Origin: Lingula anatina
Lineage: Eukaryota; Brachiopoda; Lingulata; Lingulida; Lingulidae
Direction: 5' to 3'
Length of the DNA stretch: 48,023 bases
NCBI RefSeq assembly: GCF_001039355.2
Contig: NW_019775834.1
Span: forward strand, 148,459 to 196,481
Below, in pieces: positions 22,571 to 36,320 of this stretch. The translations under genes and the position numbers were made by a program. The notes below the pieces were generated by a model, which was given only the letters and a program-made list of their open reading frames with translations, made no database searches and had not been told where the DNA came from. Each line of letters starts with the position of its first letter. The first letter of the stretch is position 1.

Positions 22571-24848
22571 CATGCTGCCGTTGAGAGTGCAGGCCGAACA
22601 GTAGAATATGGCAAGCTATATATACATGTACATACATGTACAATATTGAGCTGTACAACTGAGCTGGCAAAATGCGCTTGATTGTAAAATGCGGCTCTAC
22701 AGGGTGTTTTCAGGGTGTTTCCGGTTAAAGAGGAAGAATGATTTAGCATCGCCCTGAAAAGGCAGTTGTTATTGTGGTGCTCTTAATTATATAACAGTCA
22801 TAGTTACGATATTTACATTTTAGTATAATTATACAATATTGTGTTAATTTAATACTTGCACAATACCACACATATATATTAAAATGAGTATTGACTTTTT
22901 GTATGAAGTACTATATCGAATCACATAATGAAGAGAGAAAGAGAGAGAGAGAGTCTCGCAGTGCTTGTGCCCCATGTTCTTTATGTCTCCTCCATCCCAG
23001 TGTACCACAAACTTTCATACTCCCATTCACAACAAGAAAGAAGGCAACAAAGGAAATCAATTGTACGAGATTTGGCCAAACAATGTCGCTTTTATTATAT
23101 AACCCCAGTATCCTTTTGTTCGATTTTTTAAAAGTGCCTTAGGGGGCTTTTTTAAACAAACGAGCTGATACCTTTTATTCAAGTTTTCGGTCAGTTTACA
23201 CGTATATGATGAACTGATACACAATTATTTTGCGTGTAATGTACTGTATCTTAAGTATGAATTAATTTTTTTTCTTTTAAAACGAGGCCAAAAGAACAAC
23301 TGCGGGACCAGTGAGACTTAGCCTCTCAGCACTGATCACACTTGTTTTTCCTACTGAGCACAGCATCCACTGCCACTATAGCCATATCAATATTATGAAT
23401 TATCAGAGATGTCAGACCAGCCACGTTGGTGTTTGATAACTTTATGTCCACTACCATACCCGTACATTGTAGCCTACGTGCTACCACCAATGCATGCACT
23501 CTTATCAAACACATGACTTATTACGTTGGGAAACCCCAGATCTATTTTTAGCCTTCGTCATTGAAGGTATTTGACTAAGAAGACCTTATACTGGGCACAT
23601 AGGCTACATATGTATTTGCAACTATGATCATGTCGGATGAACTGCCCTAGAAGAACCAGTTACCAAAGTACTGGACGGTAGATAAGATAGGACAAGTCAC
23701 ATGCTAATGGGTGATAATTTAAGACAAAGGGGCAATAAGTGAGTAGGAGACCTATATTTATAGCGGTCAGACTCTGATTAATGAACCTACATGCATGTAT
23801 AGGTCTATGATGTGATACAATGTACGAACATTAATATGGTTGTAGCATATTCAAAATACTGAGTCACCGTCACTAGTTTTCTGCAGCTGGTTAAAAGCAT
23901 ATTTCATGCTACTGGTAGTCTAACAACACTAAATACGTTTTCTTGGTTTATTTTCAGTCTGTAATATATGTAGGTAAACAGGAAAGCTATATGTGCTGCA
24001 AGCCGTATGTTAACGGTATATCCTATCCTACCCCCCCCCCCCCCCACGCAAATATACTTTTCATTAAAATAAAGCAAGTGTCGCCTACCCACGAATCATT
24101 TCCCGGTGTAACGAAACTAAGGCTCCGTGAAACAGAAAGTCATTTTCATTATTCGTGAAGGTGAAATTTTGGGACATTTCAGTGAGTACACACTTACACT
24201 TATCTTTATATTGACTTACAGACTTCAGGTCACATGTCTGTACGCCATTGATTATGGACTAAGGGGCCATTCAGAATAGATGATCCGGGTACTAACTGAT
24301 CCGCCGATTACATATGGCCGAAAGCGATACCGCCAATTCCATGATAGTCTCTCCGCCTCCACACGGTGTTTTTTCATGCACTGCACTTGCTATTATTTAA
24401 GGGAAAGTTGGATCTGGTATCTTCGATTGAAAAAATATCCGTAATTCAGTTTTTAATGCTATATAGCAATAAGTATTTTTTTAGCAGTGAGCGGGCGGAT
24501 CAAGATCTAAAAATTGGCAAAAAAATGTTGTACGTTTTATCGTCGTGACCATGCAACGGTTCCTCTCTTAGGGCAGTTAATGCGTACATTCTATAGCAAG
24601 TACCCCAAGATAGAGAGTCCGTTTCCCACTCATTTGTACAGATAAACCTCGCCCCCTTGACTTTGACCCACATAGGTCAGGCTAACCCTAACCATTATAT
24701 CTAAATGGAAGGCGGACTTTCTGTGACACGGACCCTCAGTTTCGTTACACCGGTATTCCTTGAATCCCACGGCAGTAAAATCTAGCTAAACTTTCCTGCC
24801 TCGTACTGGATTTGTATCATGCATTCACACGTATCTCATTTTTTTCAG
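22571..24848. other. intergenic region upstream of the TRAF gene
   Basis: No exon is recognised. It contains the GA-linked repeat near 22935, a C run near 24032 and AT-rich DNA. The TRAF promoter and 5' exon probably lie toward its right end but I cannot place them. Confidence 0.4.
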
Positions 24849-24887
24849 TTAATAGCTAGTACTACAAGTTACCCTAGCTCTGTTACC

Positions 24888-25148
24888 ATGGCAACTGGCG
24901 GGGGTCCTCCCAGCGATGGCGGCAGCTCACTCTCCCTGTTCCCTGAGAGGCTAGAGTTTGTCAATATGGACGCCCGTTACAAATGTGTGAAGTGCAATAA
25001 CATGCTACGAAGACCTCTTCAGACCTCGTGTGGTCACAGGATGTGCGACATATGTGTGGACGAACTGTTTGCTGAACACGGAGACACTGCAGACTGCCCG
25101 GGACGGGAAGAAGATTGTGATCAGTTAAGGAAAAATGACCCAAAATCA
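24888..25148 (+). CDS. TRAF exon 1: RING finger
   Basis: YKCVKCNNMLRRPLQTSCGH starts the RING; the ligands are Cys33, Cys36, Cys48, His50, Cys53, Cys56, Cys70 and Asp76 or Cys77. The last ligand spacing is slightly wider than in most TRAFs. The donor is GTAAGT. Confidence 0.9.
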
Positions 25149-26369
25149 GTAAGTTTGACATCTCGGTACATTGAGTCTTGATCCAAGCTTTATATTATAT
25201 TATATTATATTATATTATATTATATTATATTATATTATATTATATTATATTATATTATATTGTTTCTTTGCTGACCGATTACACTTTAGATTGACTGAAA
25301 CGGGACATGAAATCCACGTCATGTGATACATACAAGTATATTTCCTGGCTGTGTGTTTTTTTCAAGTCGCTGCACACTCTCAGCAGCTGGCTCCGGTCAA
25401 CATTTATTTAGGTCGTTTCCTCTTTTGGTCTGTGCTGGTATAGATTTTCTTTTTTTCCAAATATGATTAGACCCTTCATTTGCTTGTATATAAATGAAGT
25501 TTGTGGTCAGTATATCTGTTCTTTTGTGCATTGCTTCACTTACAAAGTCATTTAATAATAATAATAATAAATAAATTTATTTTAAGTCTAAAATCCATTT
25601 AAAATGTTCAGTAGACTTTACATAAAATATCAAAAATAATACTACATAAAATATCATAAATAAAATCTAGGTAAAACAGCCATTATTCCATACAATTAAA
25701 TGCAATTAATAGAAGATTTATAAAACCAATTAAGAGTTAATCAAAATATTTCCTAAAAAGGTATGTTTTGAGTTCTTTTTTAAAATGTTTGGTAGACTGA
25801 ATTGCTCGGATTTCCAGCGGTAATAAATTCCATTCCTTTGGACCTGCAGCTTTAAAAGATATATCACCGTAGGTTTTTAATCGCATTTGCTTCCGTCATT
25901 ATACATATATCTTTTTACTGAATATGTTTTTTATTCTAAACCTTATAAACTGTTCATACCCATATTTTTGCATTTATTTATTTATTTATTCGTTTTCTCA
26001 TATTTTGTAATTAGAATTTTTGATTTATCATTTAGATATTAAAAGATGCCTGCGTGCGAAGGGAGATGGGCCAGTTAAAGGTTTTCTGTCCTAATAAAAA
26101 TACAGGATGTGCCGGCGTTTATAAGTGGAAAGATATTAAAGTAAGTAGACTGTTATTTGGTTGGGATAAATGTCTCTTATTATTTTGTCTACAGTTTAGA
26201 ACTACTACAAGGACATTATGTCTAGAGGCTGATTCAAAAGCCATGACGTGTTATGGAGGCCATAGCTGTTTTGTGTGACATTAGTCCAATATATAAGTGC
26301 TCATTTTTGCTGAAAGAGAAGTTATATGTAAATTGAAAAGGCTTATGGGGGTGTGGCTTCCTCTTTGAT

Positions 26370-26410
<41 letters not shown>

Positions 26411-29277
26411 CCATATGAATGGTGATATTCTGGCTTTACAGGCACAACACTATACCTCTCTTATCAAATATTTCACCTTGATTACATGTATGTCTTTTTA
26501 ACCCTTTTAAACGTCTTTAGAAACATGTCGAAAGCTGTGAGTACAGACCACTACTTTGTCCCCTGGGGTGCGGTCACGTGATTGCACAGAAAGAACTAGA
26601 GCATCACGAGAAGGAACAATGTCCCAAACGGCCAGTCACGTGCCCTAGCTGTGGAACAAATGTGTTATCAGGCGATTTACAGGTGGGATGCTAGCACTAA
26701 GATTGTGTTACGGTCGATACTGGTAAATGAGAAACATTTTATAAGATTTTACATGCTGTAGAATGCCTCTGGTTGTAAAGCAATAGAGAAATCTAAAAGG
26801 TATTTTATACAAATGTTGACTATAGTTGTGCGAAACAATACGTCTCGATCAGTATTGCAACTGCCAAATTAGTTAACAAAGTTCTTATTTCATATTAAAT
26901 ATACATGTAGGAACATATAGAGGAACTTTGCCTGGAAGCTTTACTTAGTTGCCCTCACTGTGGATCCGGAAACATGAAAAGACTTCAGGTACTGTATGTT
27001 CGTTCTGAATCATGTACTGTATATGTGTATATTGTATATTTGTATATTGTATAGTACAGGTATTTCTGTATATTTGTACCGGAGGTAATTCAATACCAAC
27101 TAGAAAAGCGTTCAGAGAGCGCAGATCTCATTATCTCCTTGGCGGAAGTGATACGCCGTAAAAAGTGTAAACTTGCTGAATTGTTATGGGTTACGTTTGA
27201 GTTAGTAATATCAGGTGCGCATTGTCATCATGCTGTATCGATGCTGTAATACTCTATGGAATATAAGTAGTATCCAGGCCGATAGATGTTAGGTCAACAA
27301 GGCTTCATTCTAAGATTGAAGTTTAATTCAGGATATGATACTCGAATGTTTCAGTTGGAAGAGCACTACAAAACGTGCAGTAAGATGCCAAGGAGATGCC
27401 CCTTGTACCGACAAGGGTGTGAATTCACGGTAATGCAGTCTTGACACAATTACTGTTTTCAATGGCGTGCTTCATTTCTTTTTTTACATTCTTTTATTTT
27501 TCTCTTTCTTGAAACCAATTATTATAAACATTCATTGCAAGCTTGTTGAATCAAAACTAGGTAACGAGCCATCCTGAAACGGCTCCTCTGTTTACTTGAG
27601 GAGTTCTATGGTTGCTGAAATGCAAAATGGAACTAGAACTGTATACAGTATCATCTGTATTTGCCTTTTTCAGGGAACCAAAGTTACAATCAGAAAGCAT
27701 GAACATTCTGCAATCAAAGAGCATATTACAATCCTTTCGAGGGCGCTTAACACACTTGATTTCAGTGTTGAACATTTCGATAAGAAGTATCAGAAAGTGA
27801 ATATAGAAATACAGAAGACAGCCGAAAAACTGAATAAACTTTCATTGGATAATACTGTCGGAAACTTGGAAGACAAAATCAAGAAATCTGAGGTGAGATA
27901 AGATTCTTTTAAAAGCTTTATTTGGGATGCTTTTGGTTATAGATAATGTGCATTTTCTCAATAAGATTAGGTGGGGTACTTTTTCAATTAGTGTTTGTGA
28001 TTGAAACATTTTTGCGACATAACGTTGAAATAAAGTTTTTAAAGTAAAGCAATTATAGGAATATGATCTTGGTATTTTTGGGCGGTATTGAAAACGTATT
28101 GCGAGTATCTACATGTGGTCTATCAATATGAGGTCTATCAATATATTTAAACACGGTCTATCAATATGTTTAAACACGTATTTATGAAAACTTTTTCTCT
28201 ACTTCGGATAAGCCAATTGAACGGATCCCTACATTTCTTGCATTTTGTACAATATTTAGACATAAATAATTGCACTTATATAATTGCATCATTTAAAATC
28301 AATATTACGTTTTAGAAATTTTTGGCTGGACAGAGCGCAAGAGTGATGAAACTGGAAGAAACACTTCAGGCGGCCGCCGTAGAAGGCGATGTTGTACGAC
28401 AGACTATAGAGATTGCCGATATCATGGAGAAGCAGGGAAATCACGAAAGAAGGATTCAAAGATTGGAAAATTCTAATGGTATGTATCATAGAACGTCAAA
28501 AGTGCAATTTTGAAATGCATTACATCTCACATTGCAAGCACGACACATTGGCACACGTGAGATAACGACACATTGGCACACGTGCTTTTACATTCAGTTG
28601 TTTTTGTTCTAGAAACTACAGTGCATACTTGACAGCATTTTTATGAAACCAATGAGACATTGTAAATTAAGGAATCTGTTACTTGCACTTCCCTTAACAT
28701 TGCAGAACAAATGCAAAAACTCCTTGCTTCCCACGACCTACAATTAAGACAGCATGAGGACAGAATGTCAGATATAGCTCTTCGTTTCTGCACTCAGGAG
28801 TCAACGTCATACGATGGAACCCTTATTTGGATAATCAAAGACTACATCCGCCTGAAACGAGATGCTTGTACTTCACGGACTTTATCTTTGTACAGCCAGC
28901 CATTTTATAGTAGCAGCCGCGGCTATAAAATGTGCGCCAGAGTATTCTTAAATGGGGACGGCGTCGGTAAAGGAACTCATCTTTCCTTATTTTTTGTCAT
29001 CATGAGAGGCGACTATGACGTTTTTTTGCATTGGCCATTTCAGCAAAATGTTACTCTTGCCTTATTGGCGCAAGATGGGAGTGGGCGCCATCTATCGGAA
29101 TCATTTTGCCCGGAAACAGGCAACAGTAGCTTCAAGTTCCCCACTTCTGATATGAATGTTGCCAGCGGATGCCCCAAGTTTGCCCCACAGAATTCAGTAG
29201 AGTCAGAGACATATCTAAAAGATGACACTATTTTTATCAAGGTCGTTGTTGACACCTATGGATTGCAAGAACCATAG
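24888..29277 (+). CDS. TRAF family adaptor / E3 ligase (RING, TRAF zinc fingers, coiled coil, MATH; 544 aa)
   Basis: A cytosolic TNF-receptor-associated-factor protein: trimeric adaptor and probable ubiquitin ligase feeding NF-kB, JNK or interferon-type signalling. Eight exons join in phase: 24888-25148, 26036-26140, 26521-26682, 26911-26988, 27355-27429, 27674-27892, 28316-28478 and 28706-29277. They encode the RING (33-77), zinc fingers (about 95-227), coiled coil (about 228-385) and MATH/TRAF-C (390-541). LNGDGVGKGTHLSLFF and MNVASGCPKF are typical of the TRAF1/2/3/5 group rather than TRAF4 or TRAF6. The ATG is in a good context (GTTACCATGG); an acceptor at 24848 implies a 5' non-coding exon upstream. 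Length is in the TRAF2/3/5 range. The DED caspase follows 2.2 kb downstream on the same strand. Confidence 0.93.
25191..25260. repeat. (TATAT)n-type pentanucleotide microsatellite
   Basis: A perfect 5-base repeat of about 14 units in TRAF intron 1. Confidence 0.9.
25553..25905 (-). mobile_element. 5'-truncated non-LTR retrotransposon remnant
   Basis: The minus strand reads YGDISFKAAGPKEWNLLPLE and then HFKKELKTYLF. This is the characteristic C-terminal tail of CR1/Jockey-like LINE ORF2 proteins (WNSLP ... FK..LKTYLF). It is followed by an AT-rich 3' end and a (TTA)n tail at 25553-25570. It sits in TRAF intron 1, antisense to the gene. Only the extreme 3' end is present. Confidence 0.75.
26036..27429 (+). 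CDS. TRAF exons 2-5: TRAF-type zinc fingers
   Basis: Four in-phase exons supply the Cys/His-rich fingers: FCPNKNTGC, CEYRPLLCPLGCGHVI with HHEKEQC, CPSCGTNV, CPHCGSGNM and CPLYRQGCEFT. All are phase 0, as is usual for TRAF finger exons, so skipping any one would leave the frame open. Confidence 0.88.
26372..26404. repeat. (CA)n microsatellite
   Basis: Perfect CA tract in TRAF intron 2. Confidence 0.95.
27674..28478 (+). CDS. TRAF exons 6-7: coiled coil (TRAF-N)
   Basis: Exon 6 (27674-27892) and exon 7 (28316-28478) encode heptad-rich charged helices such as VNIEIQKTAEKLNKLSLD and HERRIQRLENSN. These form the trimerising stalk that continues into the last exon. Confidence 0.85.
28706..29277 (+). 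CDS. TRAF exon 8: MATH/TRAF-C domain
   Basis: A single large 3' exon, as in vertebrate TRAF genes. After the end of the coiled coil it encodes the receptor-binding beta-sandwich from YDGTLIWIIKDY to DDTIFIKVVVD, ending QEP and TAG. Confidence 0.93.
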
Positions 29278-29595
29278 GAGTTCTGGGAGTGTTTGTAAGA
29301 TACAACTTGTACACTAACCTTTATTATATGGAAGATACAGTGTAGTGGTTGCGTTGTGTACGATAAATAATGCTGTTTGTCCAGTATAAAATTTTTAATT
29401 GTTCACACGGGAATACAGGTGTGTGTCATCAATAACATTTTTGTTCCAGCATACAGATATTTTGAAGGTATTTTGCAATAATACCAATAATTCTAAAGAA
29501 ATATCATATGTACCTGTAGGTACGTTATTCACATAAAACGCAGTCACAATTTCTAATTTATGTAATATATATACCACACTGCATATACTTTTCTA

Positions 29596-29639
<44 letters not shown>
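29596..29639. repeat. (TA)n microsatellite
   Basis: TA tract abutting the foldback element that follows. Confidence 0.9.
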
Positions 29640-29641
<2 letters not shown>

Positions 29642-29829
29642 AAAGAAAAAGAAGAACAGCAACTTTCTTGCCCCGACCGGTTTCTTTCTTTCTTCAGGGG
29701 GTTTTGTTTATTTGTTACTAGGTGATGTCATAAAGGCTTAAATGTGANCAAATAAACAAAACCCCCTGAAGAAAGAAAGAAACCGGTCGGGGCAAGAAAG
29801 TTGCTGTTCTTCTTTTTCTTTTATTATAT
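29634..29829. mobile_element. perfect inverted repeat (79-base arms) with an ambiguous base in the loop
   Basis: The arms at about 29636-29714 and 29749-29827 are exact reverse complements by eye (AAAAGAAAAAGAAGAACAGC at the start, mirrored at the end). A loop of about 34 bases contains one N at 29748. TA-rich DNA flanks both sides. It may be a young MITE inserted in TA, or an assembly fold-back artefact. It lies about 360 bases after the TRAF stop and could be in the 3' UTR. Confidence 0.85.
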
Positions 29830-29889
29830 AGATCTATAATATTACTCGTACAGGAAAAACGTTTTCATTTTTAATATATATATATATAT

Positions 29890-31205
29890 AACTTTTAACA
29901 TAAAACTGTGCCTACAAGCTCTATATACCTATTTTGAAAAAACATCCTTATTTGCATTTTATCGATTTTGATTTATATTGAATATTTTACCTACAAAGAG
30001 CCTGTTTATTTGTAAACAAAATCCTTCGTACTTTTAACTTTGGTCGAATAAAACATTTTATTTGTCAAAGTGCACGATTACAGACCACATTGGCGGATTT
30101 AGGGGGAGTGTCGGGTTGTCCTGACCTCCACCCTTGATTTCTGAAAAAAATCACACCAATGGTCCCCGTATGAAAACAGAATTTTGACTAGCTGAAGCAT
30201 AGTTTTAAACTCTACCAAATGCAAAGTTTGCCCTCTAAAATACCAAAAAATTTCTCGACCGTTCAGAAGGCCCTGAACCTCACGACAAAGGGTGGGGTGG
30301 TGGGAGGGGCTTCGCATCCGCGGACCCCCCTCCCCCCTTTAAATAATCCTAGACCCTCCCCTGGGCCATGTTGTTGCATGACTGAATTGATATTGTCAGT
30401 TTTTATCTTTTGAACTACTGCCGGTTCCAGGATTTTTGCTAGGGGGACCAGGTTGAAATAATAAACCATCTAGACGAAGGCAAAATTGTGCTCCAGCAAA
30501 CACATGACGTTATTATAATGGCCCGTAAAGGGCCATCATGGTATGGCTTTAAAACGTTTTTTGCTTGCTGGGCTGTCTATATTTTATAGGGGAAAGGGAT
30601 GAAAATGGAAAAAGTTTATTTTATTTTGTCTCGCGCATGTGATGATGGTTTTTGTGACAAAGAAGGGGAGACGTCCCGGGGTACCTTCAGGGCTTAATAA
30701 GGGGCGGGGGCCCTCCCCTCCCCAAACTGCAATAGTAAATATTTGGTCAATTTCAGAATATTATGGCTTCAACAGCTGTATTTTTTATATCTTTTTATAA
30801 AAAATGCAAGTATTTCTTGTCTAAATATCCTAAACAGAAAATGCACTGGTACCGGGGGTATATTACATGTATAGACCTATCACATCTCCTTAAGCTTCAG
30901 CCAAACGTGTTATATGTTTTATGTTTTTATGTTTATATGTTTTTATGTGTTATATGTTTGTGCCGATTACGTTGCAATTAGAACGTACGACAACTAGCTG
31001 TACATTGTTGCTTGTATGGCGAGATACTGTCATAGTACATTCCATTTTATAACATTTAATTTTATGATCTCAGTCAGATCTTACGGGGGATTGGCAACTG
31101 TACGCAATGGCCCTGGTAAATGCAATGAGGAAGTCATGTGATCTGCGAGCTAATAAAAACTAGGTCACGTCACGACCTCTTAAGTCAATAGTATAATGCA
31201 ACGCA
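29890..31205 (+). repeat. direct repeat, left copy (upstream of the caspase)
   Basis: Matches 46030-48023 in the same order and orientation, apart from an insertion in the other copy. It includes the GCGGATTTAG-type repeat (30087-30365) and a promoter-proximal stretch ending TAAGTCAATAGTAT about 310 bases before the caspase ATG. Identity over the last 140 bases is about 96% by eye. Confidence 0.85.
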
Positions 31206-31504
31206 ACGGAAATGTGTTAGAAAATAGGACTTTTGTTAGCGTATCAGCTTACTGGGGTTTTTATTGTGGCATATAGAATTCGACCTGTTTACGTTAAGCA
31301 GCTGAGCAGGTATATGTAAAGGACATAAAGGTATACACATTTTTGTACCTGCAATGATGGTTTAAATTCAAACTAGGTACAGATCGCGCAACAAGATCCC
31401 AAGGATTTACATTTTTATACAGGCATATTCACGTCAAAATCCACGATCTCCTCGGCTAAGACGGAATTCTTAAAACAACACATTTGTATGTGATCCTTGT
31501 GACC

Positions 31505-31796
31505 ATGCCGTTTTCAGCAAAACAGAAAGATATCCACAGGAAACTGTTAGTTGAGCTGTCTGAAGACATAGATGACGAGCAATATCTTGATAATCTCAAA
31601 AAAATGCTGAGTGGAGATATTGGCCAAGGACGTCTAGCAAAAGCTAAGGACTCGTTGAATTTAATGAATACAATGGAGAACGTCGGTTTTTTGGCGGTTG
31701 GAAAGTATGACCGTTTGAAAGAAATGTTCCAACATGCTGGTCTTAACGGTCTGGTAACGACCATAATAGACGCCGAGTCGCGTATTAGAGCTGAGA
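31505..31796 (+). CDS. caspase exon 1: death effector domain
   Basis: Begins MPFSAKQKDIHRKLL in the context GTGACCATGC. The segment LNLMNTMENVGFL...LKEMFQHAGLNGLV matches DED helices 3-6. The donor is GTAAGT, phase 1. CARD was considered, but the helix pattern and lengths fit DED better. Confidence 0.8.
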
Positions 31797-33014
31797 GTAA
31801 GTACATGCACAACTCCACGACTGTGTCATTGATTCAGTTGATGCATTTACTGTGTGTAGCAAATCTAGTGTATTTATGGCTATTAGTATATGTATTTTAG
31901 GTACTTATAGATTTGTGCACTAGTACCTTGTCCTCTCACCTTCATATTTCTGTATTGATTTTACTTATTATTAATGTATGGACACTAAAAATGAGCCTAC
32001 TGGTTGTGTCAACATGTCTTTTTGTTTTTAGATTTTTCCGTTTACTTTCACTTTAAGCAAATCCCTTGTAATCTTAATATTCTCCAGTTGGAAAAACCGG
32101 ATGTATGTAAAGATGAGATATACCGGTAATGCTATGAGGGAACAAACTATATCTGTGTCAATGGCTTATCGACGGGCATGGGTTATCTATAACTAATTTT
32201 TGAGGTCAGTGAATAACCTAAGCACTGTAGGATGCCTTATGATTTATCAATGGCCTATTCACTGATAGAACGTTTTTAGATTTTAATGCGGTATTGGCGC
32301 ACTATTTAGGTCATGCGTTTTATTGTGTCAGGTGAGCTGCTAACTTCTCTGTTTAACATATAGGATGATATTTTTATTAGGACCATCTGTAGAAGTTAGA
32401 CCGATGGAAGCTGGGACATACGAGACTCCAGGTGCTTACAAATTTGTATTGTATTGTATTGTATTGTATCGCATTGTAAGCACACAATCTTGAACGTACT
32501 ATAATTTCATACCCACATACATTAAAGGGTTCAAAAATGATGTAGAACTTTTACTTACCAGTACACAACAAGTACCGGGGTAAGAATAGATTGGTGACTG
32601 TAGCGTATTAGCCCCAAGTCACAAACATTTCAAAAAGTAGATATATTTTCAAGACCTTCCTCCCCTTACAGCAACTGAAGAAATGATACTCTGAGCCCCA
32701 TAGAACTACATTTTAAAAATGTTAATTGTGTTTTAGGGCGTCAGAAAGATGCACCAAAGAGGCATCTTTTTAACCCCTCCCTCTGTGATGGTCTTTGTAT
32801 TTATCGATATTTATGGCACATTTCAGTTAGTGCTGATTAAAAAACGCGAAGATCCGGCTGTTGTTTGTGTTGTTAATGAAATGATATTTGTGATTATTTA
32901 CGGTTTAATATTTTAGGCCCTGAACTTAGAAGGAAGAGGTCACGTCTTGGTACGGACGCGAGTACAGGTATGTTGCAGTCAAGGTTATGTAGACTAATGT
33001 GTTGATAAATTAAT

Positions 33015-33055
<41 letters not shown>

Positions 33056-35363
33056 TTTATAAAAAGACTTCTTTTGATTTGTCTCTTGTTCAGAAAAGAA
33101 TGAAAAAACTTAAACATAAAATGAATAAACTGAAAGTAATCAATAGACAAATAAACGAGCAAGTAGATATATATTTGTGTATAAATGAAACAATAAGTAT
33201 TTTTTTAAAACTGAAATCCATAGGGCTGTTACAGTAACATGTTGTAAGAGATCAATTCAACAGTTTTACTACAAATATGTAATTCATTCTTTTATCGATT
33301 TTGTCCCGTAACACAACATGTACTCAATATATAATAATGTATATAATAATGAAACGATTGTTGATTCATGAGCAGAGGCTCTTGTCGATGTCGATGATCG
33401 CACGTCCCTTGTTAAGAAAAGCTCACCCTCAAGGATCCCTCCACCACGGAAACCTATGCTGCTGTTTGGTTCTAGAATATTGGTTCTAAACTAAATAACA
33501 GCATTTCAAGTCTGCCTTAATGCGTGGCTACTAAAATATCGATGAGATGATTCTTTGTGTGGAAAAAATACGATATTCTCCCCAAAGACAGTACCATGTG
33601 TTCTATTGCCTAAGTGTTTACAAGCGTTGTTGCACGTAAGATTCATCAACAATGAACTTATGAAAAATTTCGTAAAAAACTAACAACCAATCATCCCCCG
33701 GGGCCCGGATCCCAATGGATATCTGTGCCACTCTGTTGGGCTTTAATACTGAATAATATAATAATTTGTATAAACGCCAATTGGTCTCTATGCACAGCTG
33801 TGCCTTTTCTCAAACTCTATTCCTTTTATTTTTCCTTTTTTGTACTCTACATATACCGTTGTGTTTTCAGTGACAGTTTTATAGAACTCGATCGACATAT
33901 ATGCAGATCTCCTTTTTTCTTCCTCTTCTTCGTCTCCTCGTTATTATTACAGGTTCTTCCTTTGACTCCGAAACCTTTTCGCCGACGCCAAGGTATCCTG
34001 TGCAGGTGGCCCCGGGATTTAGTCCACAGCCTTCAGAACGTGTCTACCCTACGGAGATTCTCCGTTGCAGTGGCCTTGTCGTCATCATCAATAATTTTAC
34101 AGAAGAAAGAGAAGGTACCATTATCAAATAAAAAAATCATTAGATAGGATTTTTAGAGGCTGTCTAACGTACGCATTTATATGTATTTTAAGTGCTCTGC
34201 GGAATTATAACGGCGAATGAGGCAATGTTGTGAGATTTTGGTATTAATGTGGTCACGTAATATTGTTTATCTGGCCAGGTGTGATGCGAGCTAGTGTTTT
34301 ACATGTATATTAAACAGGGACTTTTTTCTATAACATTTACTTGATATAATCGATAAGTAATGTTATGATAGTGACGAGGAGTATGTTGTTATTGTTTTTC
34401 TCTCACTTCTGTGCTAAACAAGATCCAAGAGTGTCGTGCATGTTGTCACAAGTGTTACATCAAGCGGTCATGTAATGCATTTTCTAAACGGTACGGGACC
34501 GATGTAACACCTTTCTCGCCGAGGCAGTTTTAAAATATTTTTGAAATGACATATCGAGCATAGTGGGACTTGGTTTGAAGCAGATATTCAGCAAGTTTGA
34601 ACATAAGATTTACGGGTTGAGTTTACATGCACAAAAGTCAACGTTTAATTTGTGGTCTTGACAATTCTCTTACTTGAATTTTTTCTAGGTACCGAGCTTG
34701 ACGTGAGGCATATACAGAGAGTATTTGATGGTCTACTTCAATACACGGTGCTCACAGGGCCAGGTTACACAAACTTGTCAAGAGAGCTGCTGGACAGCAA
34801 ATTACAGCACATTAAGGACGTGCTGCAGGAGCCCCCGGGGTACAGCCGTTTCTTTCTGATAATACTAAGTCATGGAGATAAGGTACATTTTTTGGGCAGA
34901 ATTTATTATATATTAAGGTTTATATGAATGCCATTCATGCAAGCAATGTGAATGTTCAAATGATCAAATTTGTCATATTTTCATGGTTATTTCGAATAGA
35001 CGAATAGACCAACCAAAATCATTTTCAACATTCCATGCACCACTTATACATTAATTCATCGCATTTTATCAATTACCATTCCTTATCTATTAGAATTATT
35101 ATTGAACACATCTTGTAGCTAGAAATCTAAACTGGGAATACAATGACGAAAATAAAGATTCAATTTTTGACAAGACTTTAAATGTCTAAGGCTTGGAGTA
35201 GGTCATAAAGAAAGTATAGGTGATTTTATCAACGATTTTGAAAATCGACTTAAAACACATTCTTACGTCCGGTGTCATAGCATTGTTGTACATCCAATAC
35301 TAGTCCATCTAGCATTTCATTGTGTACTTGCACTCATGGTTGTGGATGTTGCACTGAATTACG

Positions 35364-35409
<46 letters not shown>

Positions 35410-35733
35410 GCTAAGATTGAAGTTATTACCATATCCTTTATAATATATTGTTTTTTTCTTCAAATATTTGGTATCATTTATTTAATTATACAATATAATT
35501 GTTTAAGGATGGAATTCGCACCTGCAAAACTGATGGTAAAACCTGGGACAATAAAATCATAACAGTAAACGAAATAACTGAGATATTCCGAGATACACCG
35601 CTCATGATAGGTATACACATCTACAATATCATTAATTACCTAATTTATCTATCTGTTAACTCATTGGTAATTTGCATCGTTTATTTGATACTGATGCTTT
35701 CATGTATCTGCGTATTCACCAGTCCGTCACAAC

Positions 35734-35811
<78 letters not shown>

Positions 35812-36260
35812 ATTTCTACAGACTGATAAATATATTTATAATATAACAGGATTAATATGTTCTGACTATTTTTCTTCAAAATTTTGTAATTTCCATTCCA
35901 GTTGTAAGTGTATAATTTGGCGACGTAAGTTCATTTTACTTCCAGACATGCCCAAGGTGTTTATTATACAAGCTTGCCGCGGTGAAGATCATCAGAAGGC
36001 GACACTAAGGCCTGATACTTGCCCTGTCGACGACACGGAATACCTCAACTTGCAGATGGAAAATTTGCGGATCCAAATTTCCACGCCAATTGATGCAGAT
36101 AACTTAGTGGCGTATGCGACAACTCCAGGTGAGTCGGTGGGTTAGAGACAACCGAAAGTCTGTGTAAGCCTTCGTTTAAAATACGCTCTGCAAAATCAAG
36201 GCGTCTCAAAAAGGGTACTGAGTATTCATATGGTGAACATTTAAAAACGTTAATAACATA

Positions 36261-36320
<60 letters not shown>

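Noticed and set aside
35320-35440. Poly-A tract as the end of a processed retrocopy
   Set aside because: No gene-like or LINE sequence precedes it; treated as a simple repeat in a caspase intron.
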